DNA from: Carposina sasakii
Lineage: Eukaryota > Arthropoda > Insecta > Lepidoptera > Carposinidae
Direction of reading: 5' to 3'
Length of the DNA stretch: 64,000 bases
Assembly (NCBI GenBank): GCA_014607495.2
Contig: CP053175.1
Span: forward strand, 6,696,001 to 6,760,000
Positions within the stretch are counted from its first letter, which is position 1, and each line of letters opens with the position of its first letter. A program made the position numbers and the translations under genes. Under the pieces are notes generated by a model that saw only the letters and a list, made by a program, of their open reading frames with translations, did no database searches and was not told the DNA's origin. Positions 55,601 to 64,000 of the stretch are shown piece after piece.

Positions 55601-56534
55601 TAGCAAAGCAGAAGCGATAACGAAAATTTTACAAAAATCGCTGATTGCTTGTCTTGTCAAATATGTATTAGGTAAAATGAATTTCAAAGGAACTTTGACA
55701 TTTTAATGCGAATATTGTACAATTTGCGCTATCGCTTTGCTTCGGCTTTTCTATTGCTTTTACGTAATCAGGGGCAATATACTAGTTGTCTATGGTTTCG
55801 ACGACCAACCAAACAGTACTGAGTTCCTATGTTAACTGTTGAGAAAAAAAATCATGGAATCACACTTAGACATGTTTCTAGTGTTAAATTCATCTAGTAT
55901 TAGCTTGTAAGACAAATCACAGGCTATAAGATTTGCACATATTTTTGTATTTAAAAAGAAAACTATAGTTTACCAGGTCATTGTATCTCATTTTGGAATC
56001 AGTCTTAGAGCTGTTGTTGTACAGAATATGGTTTCCTGGTACTCAGCAAGTAGTTTGTCTCCAGTTCAATCAGACTCCTTACTAAAATAAAGTCTTCATT
56101 TTATTGTACTAATGGCATTATGTATAACACTTTTCACACCACTGTATGATGAGTGGCAGATGTTTTGCAGGTTTATCTATAATTATTGTAGGTAGCTACG
56201 TAAATAATAATCGACTTGCATGTATGTTTAGTTGTTAAAGTGGGTAATTGAGGAAGTTAGTTAAAGTTTATTGTTTACTACAAGTTCAAGGATAGTTGTG
56301 ACTTTCCCTTGTTTCCTACACCAAATTTGACTGCTAAAAAAATACCGTCAATTTCGAAGCGTTCTTTGTATTGATTTCTACATTCTACGTGGCTATTCAG
56401 TAAAAATGCAAGTCATCTTCCTCATCAAGCTGGCATCGTTCGCATGACGACTCGGTGGTTGCCTTGTGCTACATTTATTAAAAACTTACCATGAGTGCTT
56501 TCCTTGCACCAATTTGTTTTAAATCATGAGGCAT
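52686..56534 (-). CDS. maf-S: Small Maf bZIP transcription factor, complete, 4 exons
   Basis: Exons 56490-56534, 54433-54551, 53666-53768 and 52686-52832 total 414 nt (137 residues); phases 0, 2 and 0 fit. Extended homology region [20 protein letters not shown], then RGLSRDQIV (about 26-54). Basic DNA-binding region [20 protein letters not shown] (57-76), the Maf signature with [10 protein letters not shown] leucine zipper follows (about 80-125; [18 protein letters not shown]). There is no long acidic transactivation domain, so it belongs to the small Maf type (MafF/G/K; Drosophila maf-S). Family knowledge: it partners CNC proteins at antioxidant or Maf response elements in the nucleus. The short first exon begins [15 protein letters not shown]; the C-terminus [11 protein letters not shown] looks lineage-specific. 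Divergent from Rtf1. Confidence 0.95.
52880..53313 (+). mobile_element. Helitron-like element split by a foldback
   Basis: CAAAGTCGCTTTCCGCTGTC, AACGGATTTTGATGCGG to GGTTCGCACGGG (52995), resuming at CACGGGTGTAATGCTCC to the hairpin CTCACGCGGACGAAATCGTG and CTAG (53310-53313). In small Maf intron 3. Confidence 0.7.
52996..53263. mobile_element. 268-bp foldback (CATAGAGGAATAAGATGTCA)
   Basis: Both arms are nearly identical for about 80 bp: CATAGAGGAATAAGATGTCA, TAGAGTGCCAATGTCATACT and so on, inverted at the right. The CACGGG of the host Helitron flanks both sides (52990-52995 and 53265-53270, with one extra A). No coding sequence. Confidence 0.85.
53832..53994. mobile_element. MITE family E, best copy
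   Basis: CCCCCTTATTACCGAACTAG, then CAAAGCGATAGCGAAAATTG; right end is the inverse (CGCTATCGCTTTGC, AATTAGGTAATCAGGGGG). In small Maf intron 2. Confidence 0.8.
54058..54182 (-). repeat. CCCGTAAGGGATAAAGG repeat, truncated copy
   Basis: Runs from the CATA tail to GTACAAGTTCGGTTAG and stops short of the GGCGATGGGCTGACC block, consistent with 5' truncation. Confidence 0.65.
54270..54420. mobile_element. MITE related to family E
   Basis: TTGCAGTAGCAGAGC...GCAATGCGATAGCG at the left and CGCTATCGCATTGC...GCTCTGCTACTGCA at the right. The interior differs from other family E copies. It ends 13 bp before small Maf exon 2. Confidence 0.65.
54902..55324. mobile_element. hAT-like MITE family C, copy 3
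   Basis: CATGAAGAAGGTATAAAAG to CTCCTCTTTTATTTTTTCTC, then CATG. Exact 8-bp TSD ACTGATAC (54894-54901, 55325-55332). In small Maf intron 1. Confidence 0.88.
55584..55774. mobile_element. MITE family E, copy
   Basis: CCCCCTTATTACCTAACTAG to TTTTACGTAATCAGGGG with CGATA / TATCG arms; interior GAATTTCAAAGGAACTTTGA. In small Maf intron 1. Confidence 0.75.
55775..56489 (-). other. Small Maf intron 1, remainder
   Basis: AT-rich intron without recognised features. Confidence 0.5.
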
Positions 56535-57439
56535 AATAAGTCCGCTTATGTACCGTATAAAATGTGTAATAAACACAAATTTATAACGCAGTAAAGAAAT
56601 AAAACGTAATAAATCACACACGCAAATCGCTCAAAAAACAAATCCAAATGACTGACTGACATTGACATAATGTTTTTTTTTATTTTATCCCGAAGGATAG
56701 GCAAGGGGAACTAAGCCCATACAGCCATTATCTTTAGTAAATGATTTCTGAATTAATGATGGATGATATATGAAATACTCAAGAATGGGTGTAAAATTAG
56801 TAAAGATTACACAGAATTGCAGATACATACTTACATTACTTACAACTTACATACATAAAGCGATTGTATTCCGACTAAAGTTTTACTAAGCTTACCTGCA
56901 TGTAAAACCATACACACGCACTAGATTCACATCACAAGCAAACAAAATATAACTTATCTACCAGAAAACATCATTTTACGGACACATGCAAACCATTTAT
57001 AAATAAATCTTGATTTTCACAAGAAAATTACACTCGCTCCCTTCCAGCTTTTCCCGCCCGACCTACGGCGGCAGTATTAGATTAGATTAGTGATGGCAAC
57101 GATACTCGATGTCCATATAAAATATGATCTCTACATGGGCTCATGTAAGTTGTTTCTGCAATTCTTTTTGATCTTTACTAATTTTACACCCAGTTTTGAG
57201 GATTTTCCCGACGTTTCCATTCATCATCATCATTTATCATCCATCATAAATTCAGAATTCATTTACTAAAGACAATGGCTGTATGGGCTTAGTTCCCCTT
57301 GCCTTTCCTTCGGGATAAACTAAACAAAAAAAAAGCTGACGGCGGAGCAACGAGTTTATTTCGATTCGAAGAAAAGAAAAAAAACCACCAAGCGTAATTT
57401 GTAATTTCGTTTCATCTGCGTAGTAAAAATTAATACAAT
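56535..57439. promoter_or_regulatory. Divergent small Maf / Rtf1 upstream region with paired inverted repeats
   Basis: 905 bp between the two start codons. An approximately 130-160-bp repeat occurs at 56695-56824 and, inverted, at 57157-57318 (TATCCCGAAGGATAGGCAAG against CTTGCCTTTCCTTCGGGATA). Between them a less AT-rich patch (57030-57080, CCCGCCCGACC, CGGCGGCAG) is the best promoter candidate. Function inferred from arrangement. Confidence 0.5.
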
Positions 57440-60400
57440 ATGGCTAAAAGAAAGAATAAACCATTGATAGATTCAGATTCTAGCAGCGAATGTTCAGATA
57501 TGGACTCGGTAAGTGCGATTTCTGATATAAATAGTAGGTTATAGTGAAATGTCTCAAGCCCCATTTCTACGACATTCTTGAGTGTTTGTATGCGTATTTA
57601 GGCCAAGATCTCGCCAAGATCAATGTTGTTCAGGTACAAATGTGTTAGGTATGCATAAGTATGTCCTTCACACAACAATGTTTAGGGTTTATAAAGGGAG
57701 ATATATATCAAAACATACAGAGGATGTCTGAGTGACCAGTGATAGTTTGTGTTGAAGAAATTACAGCAATGAGTCATGTTATTAAATTAAAATGTATATT
57801 AGTGTCTGGTTCAGGCCTTCGGTGACTTCTGTGTTTTATAAAATTATTATGTGTAAATGTAGTTTAATCAACAGTGAAAGCAGCAAAAATTATTATTTTG
57901 CAAGAAATATATTTTATGTTTGTCATTACAGGAGTCTGTAACATTGTAGTAGGTACTATAGTCCAGGGTCCCTGTTTCATTTAATTTAATATTTACTGTC
58001 AAACCTTACAAAATATGATGAACTCTAAAGCTAAGAGATTAAGTAGGTTCTACTTGAGAATAGCTTGCTTTATGGAGCACTTACATAAGGCTTATAGCCA
58101 AGACAATAGGTCAGGACAGTCGAAATTGTAATGCTCATAGGCCCACAAGCTTCTAAAATGTGTTAGTTTATAGCAGAGGTTCCCAAACTTTTATTTCTCG
58201 TAGACCTCGTTCTGGTGGAACCCCTACAGGCCTACATCACATTCAAATTAATTGTGAACCTCAATTTTTTCACGCCAACGTAGACCCCCGTCGAGTCTCC
58301 TGTAGACCTCTGGGGGTCCCTCTGGACCACTTTGGGAACCACTGGTTTATAGTAAATTTTTGCCCACAACATTCACTGCCTTACTTACAAAGTCACATTC
58401 ATATGAAGCCAAATGGCCAAAACATTCTATCGCAAGTGTGATGAGGAAAGCTGATGGCTCTTAAAATTTTAATTCATTCTATTGGTATCAAGTACAATCT
58501 AATGACTGGATTATCTACATTTAGACAATACTTTTTTTATTGGCTTATTGTTATTGTCTTGACTGGCTGGATTGTCTGTGCTATTGGTCTCATTGAAATA
58601 CCTGTGGGCGGTGAAAAGGGAAGCACTTTTGTCCCCACCGGGCCACTAGTTATTTTATGGCCCATGTATATATTTCAATCATTGTGGGAATCTTCGATAT
58701 CACAACAAAGTATTTTTAATAAACATAACTTTCTTTATATTCACAGTACTAAATAACAAGTCATTTATGTATGTATGACCTATATCTGTACAACTGTGTT
58801 TTCATATTCCTGCACATGTGTTTGCCATTTGGCAACGGCAACAGTATTCTAAATTAAACTAAAATTAAAATAACAACACCAAAACATCATCTAATAATGA
58901 GACAAAATAACACAAACACAAATCATCAGCCTATTGCAGAAACATGAAATGAAATGATTATTTATTTAAAATCACACTGTGGTCACCAACCCGCCTGCCC
59001 AGTGTGGTGACTATGGGTAAATCCCCCTATGGCAGTAGTCTTGTGGGGTGCCCTGGGAGAGGCCTATGTCCAGCAGTGGACTGCAATAGACTACGATTAT
59101 TTATTTGCTCAAAACATGCTACAATAGATGATACATTATTAGATTAATTAATTAAAATTAAAATAGCCTTTATTTCTGACAATTATTTTGTAAATACATT
59201 TTTGCTCTTAACATATATAATTATTTATTTACTGTCTGTATGCCTTTTGTAGGCAAAGGCCTCCCCTAACTCTTTCCATTTATCCCTATCCTTTGCTATT
59301 GTAGTCCAGCAACCTCCTGCCACACTTTTAATTTCATCATCCCATCTTCTTGTTGGCCTGCCACGTTTCCTCTTTTTGTCTCCGGTAAACCAGTACATTA
59401 TTGCTTTAGACCACTTTTCTCTCCCTCTGACTGTGTGACCTGCCCATTTCCACTTTAACCTCTTAATTGTTGTAGTAATATCTTTTGTTTTAGTACATTT
59501 CTTTATATCTATATTTCTAACTTTATCAGATAGTCGCTTTCCCATCATACTTCGATCCATAGCGTTTTGACAAATTTCTAGCTTTTTGTAGTGGGATTTG
59601 TTAAGTGCCCATGATTGACAACCATAAGTTAGAACAGGAAGTATACACGTATCAAACAATTTCCTTTTTATGGTCATACTCATTTCCTTATTTTTCATAA
59701 TTTCTTTTAGGTTCCAATACTGTTTCCACCCGTTTCCAATACGTCTGTCAAGTTCTTTCATAGTTGAGTCATGTGGGGATATAATTTGACCTAGGTATAG
59801 GTACTCGTCTACATATTCGATCATGTTGTTGTTGAGGTAAATGGGTTCTTGTTTTCCATTGGTCATGGCTTTTGTCTTCAGACTGTTCATACACAACCCC
59901 ACTTTTTGGCTTTCTGTATCTAGGTCACATATCATTTCATTCAGTCTGTCTTTGGAATGTGAGATTATTATCAGATCATCCGCAAATCTTAAATGCGATA
60001 GATTTAATCCATTGATTGATAATCCACATTCGTCCCAATTTAATTTACGGAATACCTCTTCTAACACCGCCGTGAAGAGTTTTGGTGATACTGGATCGCC
60101 CTGACGGACTCCTCTTCCAATTTTAATTTCTTCACCCTCTCTGTCCAACTTAATTTTGGCCTTGCTGTATTCATAGACGTTTTTTAGGATTCTGGTGTAC
60201 TTGATTTCAACTCCTTGGTTTATTAGGGCTTGCCAGATTTTGTCATGTTCAAGTGAGTCGAAGGCTTTGCTATAATCCACAAAACAACAGTAAAGGGTGA
60301 TATTGAATTCTTTTGCTTTTTCAAAGAGTTGTTTAACTGTATATATATGGTCCAGAGTTGAATATCCACTCCTAAATCCTGCTTGCTCCCTCGGTTGACT

Positions 60401-62911
60401 TTCATCTAGGATTTTAGTCATTCTGTTGAGGATAATTTTGGCGAAGATTTTGTATATATTTGACATCAGGCTAATAGGGCGGTAGTTGTTAATGTTGTTT
60501 TTGACACCTTTTTTGTGTAATAGTATGATTGTCGAAGTAGTCCATTGATTGGGGATTATCTCACTTTGTAGCACATCATTGAATATGTTGGTGAGAGGTG
60601 GTACAAGGATATCTATGTTATTAGTCAGAAATTCGTTACTAATACCATCCGCTCCAGGAGCCTTATCTCTTCTTTGTGTTTTTATTGCTTTTTCCACTTC
60701 TGCAGGTAATATGTCTGGCACCACGCTATCACCTGTTATGTCTGTCGGATGGCTGTTATCCTTCTTTGTGTATAAATCTCTGAAAAAGTTGTGGCTATAG
60801 AGATAATTTCTGGACGACTGGTTTTGATTTTACCTGTTTTATCCGAGATATTAGGTATCCAGTCTATTTTGTCCAATAACTGTTTTTTCACTTTTTTAGT
60901 CCCGCCTGTTCTTTGAATGCAATTTTCCAGAAGTGCCAGCCTGTGTCTTTGTCGGTCTTTTCTCATGTTTAGCTTTATTTTGTTGCTGATTTTAGAAATA
61001 TTTTGTCTGTCTTGTTTCGTCTTCCCAGGTAGAGATATTAGTTCCGTTCTAGTTTTTAGTAATTCCTTGGTTTCGTTTGTAAGCCATTTCTCTGATGTAC
61101 TTTTTATTTTAGGTTTACTGCTTTCCTTTGTGTGTAGGAGTTCCTCAAATTTGTCATATTTATTTCGGGTACCTAGGTTTTCTGTGAGTCTTGTAAAATT
61201 TTGAAGGTTTTCTTTTAAGTTTTGACTATTTTCGATAAGTGTGGTAGTTGGTTTCAGTATGAAGGGTCTGTTTTTCTTAGAAGTTGCAAAGTAAAGTTTA
61301 GCCCTTACCATTCTGTGGTTGCTGTTGAAGTTTAAATTATTTATTACTCTGCAGTCATGAAACATTTTAGGTTTCGTAGTAAGAATATAGTCTATCTCGT
61401 TCTTGTGGAGACCATCTGGAGATATCCAAGTCCATCTGTTGTTATTTCTTTGTTTGTATACACTGTTGAGTATTTTCATATTGTTTTCATATGCTAGTTG
61501 GATAAGTTTTCCACCATTTCGTGTGCGCTTGCCTAGACAGTATGGGCCCATCACTAGCTCTTCTCCTATGCCTCTGTTTCCAATCCTTGCATTGTAATCA
61601 CCCATCACTATTAAATTCTTATGTACATAAGTTTTAATTGCATCTGTTAGCGAAGAGTAAAAATATTCTATTTCTATTTTGCTGGATAGTTCAGTTGGTG
61701 AATAAACTTGTATGATGGACCATGTTTCTTGTTGTTTCCCAAGTGGCAGTTTTATGTTGAGTATTACTATACGTTCCGATATTCCAATAGACTCCTCTAT
61801 GTAGGGTTTCAGTTTTGGTTTTACTAAAAAACCTGTGCCGTATTGGCCGGGTGTTACTCCTTTATAGTACATAAGGAAGCTGCCATGATCCTCCATATTT
61901 TCTCCTAGTCGTCTAACTTCACTGAGGCCCACAATGTCCCATTTTATGTGTGATAATGCTAATTCTAGCTCATGTAGACTTTCTGGAAAAATACCAGAAC
62001 ACTTCGAACATTATTAGATTAGAAACATTATTTGCTAAAAAATTTGGCATGCCTATAATTTCTTTTACTTTTCCATTATGTAATGTATGTAGTGGCGCCG
62101 CGTGGTGCCGGCAGAGTAGAGTTTGTACCACCCCTGTCTGCCCGTGGGTACCGTACGAGGCGATTAAGCGTTTCCGGGAGGTGGGCAGCAGCGCCTTTCG
62201 TACTGACTACATAGTCCGTAAATCACGTCCTGCCTATTACGTCCAGCAGTGGACTGTAATAGGCTGAAGAAGAAGAATGTATGTAGTATCACTGATGTAA
62301 TTAACGACCTTTAAATTTCAGCAATTCCTGAATCTTGCAAAGAAGAAGAAAAAGCCAGATTCTCCGCCTCCAACTAAATCAAAGAACAAATCTTCAGAAA
62401 GCGAGTCTGATGACGATAAACAATGTAAGTTTAATTTAGATCATTCTAGAAGTACATAAATAGAAGATGGAAGAAATCTATTTTAGTGATAAGCATAACT
62501 TTCTACATCTTCTCTTCAATCACCTTTTTTGATAACATTTTATTGTGTAAATTATTGTGTAAACTAGATATTACACTGACATTTGGTACATCTGTTCCTG
62601 CTATACTAAACGTGGCCGTAGAATTCCCTCATGATTCTGCAGTTCTGGTTACCCAATTTCGGGACTCAGCCATGTGATGTATTTATGTATGCTTCCTGAA
62701 GCTTAAATGCTTTTAAAAGCGGTGATAGCCCAGTGGTTAAGACGTGCCTCGTAAAACCGTTGGTCCTGCGCCTGATCTCTCTTCAGTCGTGTCGGCTTTC
62801 CGTCCCATCGGACTATAAGAATGACGGAATAGAGAGTGCATTGTAAATGAATTCTATCTGTGTTTGCGCACACAGTAATTGTGCACTATAATATCCTGTG
62901 TATTTGGCTAA

Positions 62912-62951
<40 letters not shown>

Positions 62952-63426
62952 TTCACACACTTCACAACACATTGACTTAGTCCCACACTAAGATCCCTAA
63001 GGTCTTGTGTCGTGGGTACTAAGCAACGGTATATAAATACATAGATAAGTATATAAACATCCGGGATTCGAACCCAGGACCTATGGCGTCGCAGGCAGGG
63101 CCACTACCAACTACACCAATCGGCCGTCTCCGGAGAGATGGGCCGCCTTGGCCGAAATACGGTTGGAGATCTTATTTATGTATGCTTCATCCATCCAGCA
63201 AAATCTTCCGGATCCGATTCGGACAGTGAAAGCGACGCACCGAGCGAGGCTTCAAACAAGAAATCGTCGCCGCGACGCAAACATTCATTCGACCAATCGG
63301 ACGACAGCCGCAAGAAAGCGGAGGCGAAGAAATCGGATACCACCGGAACCAGAAACCGAATGAGCACGGAAAGCAGGGAGGGGGACTCTGTTCAGAAAAA
63401 GGATCATTTTAGCGAGCCGGAGGAAG
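57440..63426 (+). CDS. Rtf1: Rtf1 (Paf1 complex), 5' part (exons 1-3; continues beyond the right edge)
   Basis: Exons 57440-57508, 62322-62424 and 63199-63426 join in phase (0, then 1, leaving phase 1) into 133 codons. Start MAKRKNKPLIDSDSSSE, then LNLAKKKKKP, SSESESDDDKQ, SGSDSDSESDAPSEAS, RKHSFDQSDDS and HFSEPEEGE. This is the charged Ser/Asp-rich N-terminus of Rtf1 (family: KRK..IDSD...LLSLAKRK...EEGE). Rtf1 acts in the nucleus with the Paf1 elongation complex and H2B ubiquitination; its Plus3 domain would lie to the right. Apparent read-through after 63426 hits a stop, but GAAG|GTGAGA is a good donor. Intron 1 (4.8 kb) carries a LINE on the opposite strand; intron 2 carries two SINEs. Confidence 0.87.
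58174..58344. mobile_element. hAT MITE (CAGAGGTTCCCAAACTT)
   Basis: CAGAGGTTCCCAAACTT and the inverse CTTTGGGAACCACTG, with exact 8-bp TSD GTTTATAG (58166-58173, 58345-58352). Such CAGNGGTTCCCAAACTTTT ends are classic for hAT elements. 171 bp. Confidence 0.9.
58968..59095 (+). repeat. Dispersed 'CAGCAGTGGACTGCAATAG' repeat
   Basis: CACACTGTGGTCACCAACCC, GTGGTGACTATGGG, GTGCCCTGGGAGAGGCCTAT and CCAGCAGTGGACTGCAATAG: the longest copy of this family in the window. Its first 22 bases recur at the right edge (63979-64000). Confidence 0.7.
59225..60724 (-). pseudogene. RTE reverse transcriptase domain (frameshifted copy)
   Basis: Long open frame. In order: RDKAPGADGISNEFL, NYRPISLMSNIYKIFAKI, AGFRSGYSTLDHI, FVDYSKAFDSLEHDKIW (motif A, Asp), GVRQGDPVSPKLFTAVLEE (motif B), LRFADDLIIIS (motif C, FADD), GRRIGNGW-like thumb sequence, TYGCQSWALN, and the C-terminal KRKRGRPTRRWDDEIKS. 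The catalytic aspartates are intact. The frame is cut off from the endonuclease by the upstream frameshift and opens at GTG, so the copy is dead as a whole though young by its intact 1.5 kb. Confidence 0.85.
60736..61932 (-). pseudogene. RTE apurinic-like endonuclease domain (frameshifted copy)
   Basis: APE-type endonuclease part: GLSEVRRLGE, GTGFLVKPKL, VIQVYSPTE-like IIQVYSPTE, VMGDYNARIG (catalytic GDYNA), TWISPDGLHKNEIDYIL, and SNHRMVRAKL in the place of the family's usual SDHR motif. A linker with many Lys/Thr follows. The true frame leaves this one near 60790; the last residues before the stop are out of frame. Confidence 0.8.
62086..62279 (+). repeat. Lepidopteran SINE-like repeat fused to the CAGCAGTGGACTG tail
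   Basis: GCGCCGCGTGGTGCCGGCAG, CCGTGGGTACCGTACGAGGC, GATTAAGCG and TTTCGTACTGACTAC, then TTACGTCCAGCAGTGGACTG and a GAAGAAGAAG end. It abuts the truncated 5' end of the RTE element and precedes Rtf1 exon 2. Confidence 0.6.
62718..62913 (+). mobile_element. tRNA-derived SINE (GCGGTGATAGCCCAGTGG)
   Basis: tRNA-like start GCGGTGATAGCCCAGTGGTT, then CGTAAAACCGTTGGTCCTGC, GATCTCTCTTCAGTCGTG and TTTGCGCACACAGTAATTGT. It ends in a run of 35 T shared with the next element. In Rtf1 intron 2. Confidence 0.75.
62914..62948. repeat. Homopolymer of 35 T
   Basis: Uninterrupted T run between two SINEs facing tail to tail. The length may be uncertain in an assembly. Confidence 0.9.
62949..63127 (-). mobile_element. 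tRNA-derived SINE (GGCCGATTGG family)
   Basis: Minus strand: GACGGCCGATTGGTGTAGTT, GGCCCTGCCTGCGACGCC, box B GGTTCGAATCCCGG, CCTTAGGGATCTTAGTGTGG, and GTGTTGTGAAGTGTGTGAAT. About 70 bp upstream of Rtf1 exon 3. Confidence 0.8.
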
Positions 63427-64000
63427 GTGAGACTGAAGTTTAGTTTAAGTTTAGTATTTTATAAGCTTTTATTTAGTTGTCCCGTTGTCTGTAACCAAAT
63501 CTTGCAAGTTTTCCGGTTTCCGATTAGGCCGAAATTTTACATGCATGTATAAATCGGATGACAATGTAATATTATTATGACATAGAGCTGATCTGATGAT
63601 GGAGCTGGAAGGTGGCCATAGGAATTCCGTAATTAAACGACGCAACCCTATCGGGTTTGGGCTCGTTTGTTTGGTCAGTTCGTTTTATTAACAAATAATA
63701 AAAGCTTGTTTAAAAAAAAGGTTTTCTAAACTGAAGCTTATTTAAATGTGTTTATTTATCTCTTTGGGTGTACATTAAAGAATAAGTTTTAAAGGAAGCT
63801 TAACCCCATATTATCGTAGACTCAAGGGCGGATCCATACTTGGAGTCAGGGGAAGGTCATACAACAATAATTTTAGGCTGAAAGGTCCGATATGCTAGCG
63901 TGATAAGCTTGTGCGTAAGTTGGCCTGAGACCCCAGGTGGGTGGTCATACATAACCCCCATGACTACCCCCCTGGATCCATCACACTGTGGTCACCAACC
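63427..64000 (+). other. Rtf1 intron 3, start
   Basis: No exon recognised. The last 22 bases begin another copy of the CACTGTGGTCACCAACC repeat, cut by the window edge. Confidence 0.6.

Larger units (their letters stand above)
59225..62035 (-). mobile_element. RTE-type non-LTR retrotransposon, 5' truncated and frameshifted
   Basis: An endonuclease region (61932 to about 60790) and a reverse transcriptase region (about 60790 to 59225) lie in different frames. The shift is near a run of five T (minus strand) at about 60790: beyond it FFRDLYTKKDN continues in the RT frame. Upstream, IKWDIVGLSEVRR extends the endonuclease, and another disruption lies near 61990. EN-RT order, no separate ORF1 and a GRPTRRWDDE C-terminus fit the RTE clade. 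It is antisense within Rtf1 intron 1. Confidence 0.85.

Noticed and set aside
60917..61204. Plus-strand hydrophobic frame
   Set aside because: Antisense of the RTE endonuclease/linker region.

Overview
The window is nuclear DNA of a lepidopteran insect, most likely a moth. It is AT-rich and its genes have short exons and long introns. The introns are full of repeats typical of Lepidoptera: Helitron ends with a 3' hairpin and CTAG, several tRNA-derived SINEs, the dispersed 'gtccagcagtggactg' repeat, RTE LINE sequence and many foldback MITEs. I see no bacterial or organellar genes, rRNA genes or CRISPR array.

Seven protein-coding genes can be assembled exon by exon with matching splice phases. 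From left to right they are: (1) the 5' end of fibrillarin, minus strand, running off the left edge; (2) a complete three-exon DUF1349/Ree1-like gene, plus strand (8149-11600); (3) a complete seven-exon MADF-BESS/Adf-1-like regulator with an added AT-hook, minus strand (32390 to 14428), whose first intron is about 13 kb; (4) a C2H2 zinc-finger gene, minus strand (about 43.7 to 39.3 kb), whose middle is disturbed by a hAT-type MITE and may be damaged; (5) a complete six-exon pICln gene, plus strand (44449-49301), divergent from the zinc-finger gene; (6) a complete four-exon small Maf bZIP gene, minus strand (56534 to 52686); (7) the 5' end of Rtf1 (Paf1 complex), plus strand from 57440, divergent from small Maf and running off the right edge. 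Several of these are housekeeping or regulatory genes (snoRNP methylation, snRNP assembly, transcription elongation, the CNC-Maf stress response). They share no obvious pathway, and the arrangement is ordinary neighbourhood with two head-to-head pairs.

Most of the rest is mobile DNA. It includes three hAT-like MITE families with clear 8-bp target duplications, a Harbinger remnant inside the DUF1349 gene, a probable solo LTR in a pICln intron, a frameshifted RTE-type LINE in Rtf1 intron 1, and many nested insertions. The oddest structures are a MITE whose interior has expanded into a GTCGTG-type minisatellite (37562-38127), a near-perfect inverted repeat with arms of about 138 bp (33735-34034), and tandem partial copies of an MADF exon (18767-19193). 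I found no convincing new biochemical system; the novelty is in transposon structure and in how it affects gene structure.
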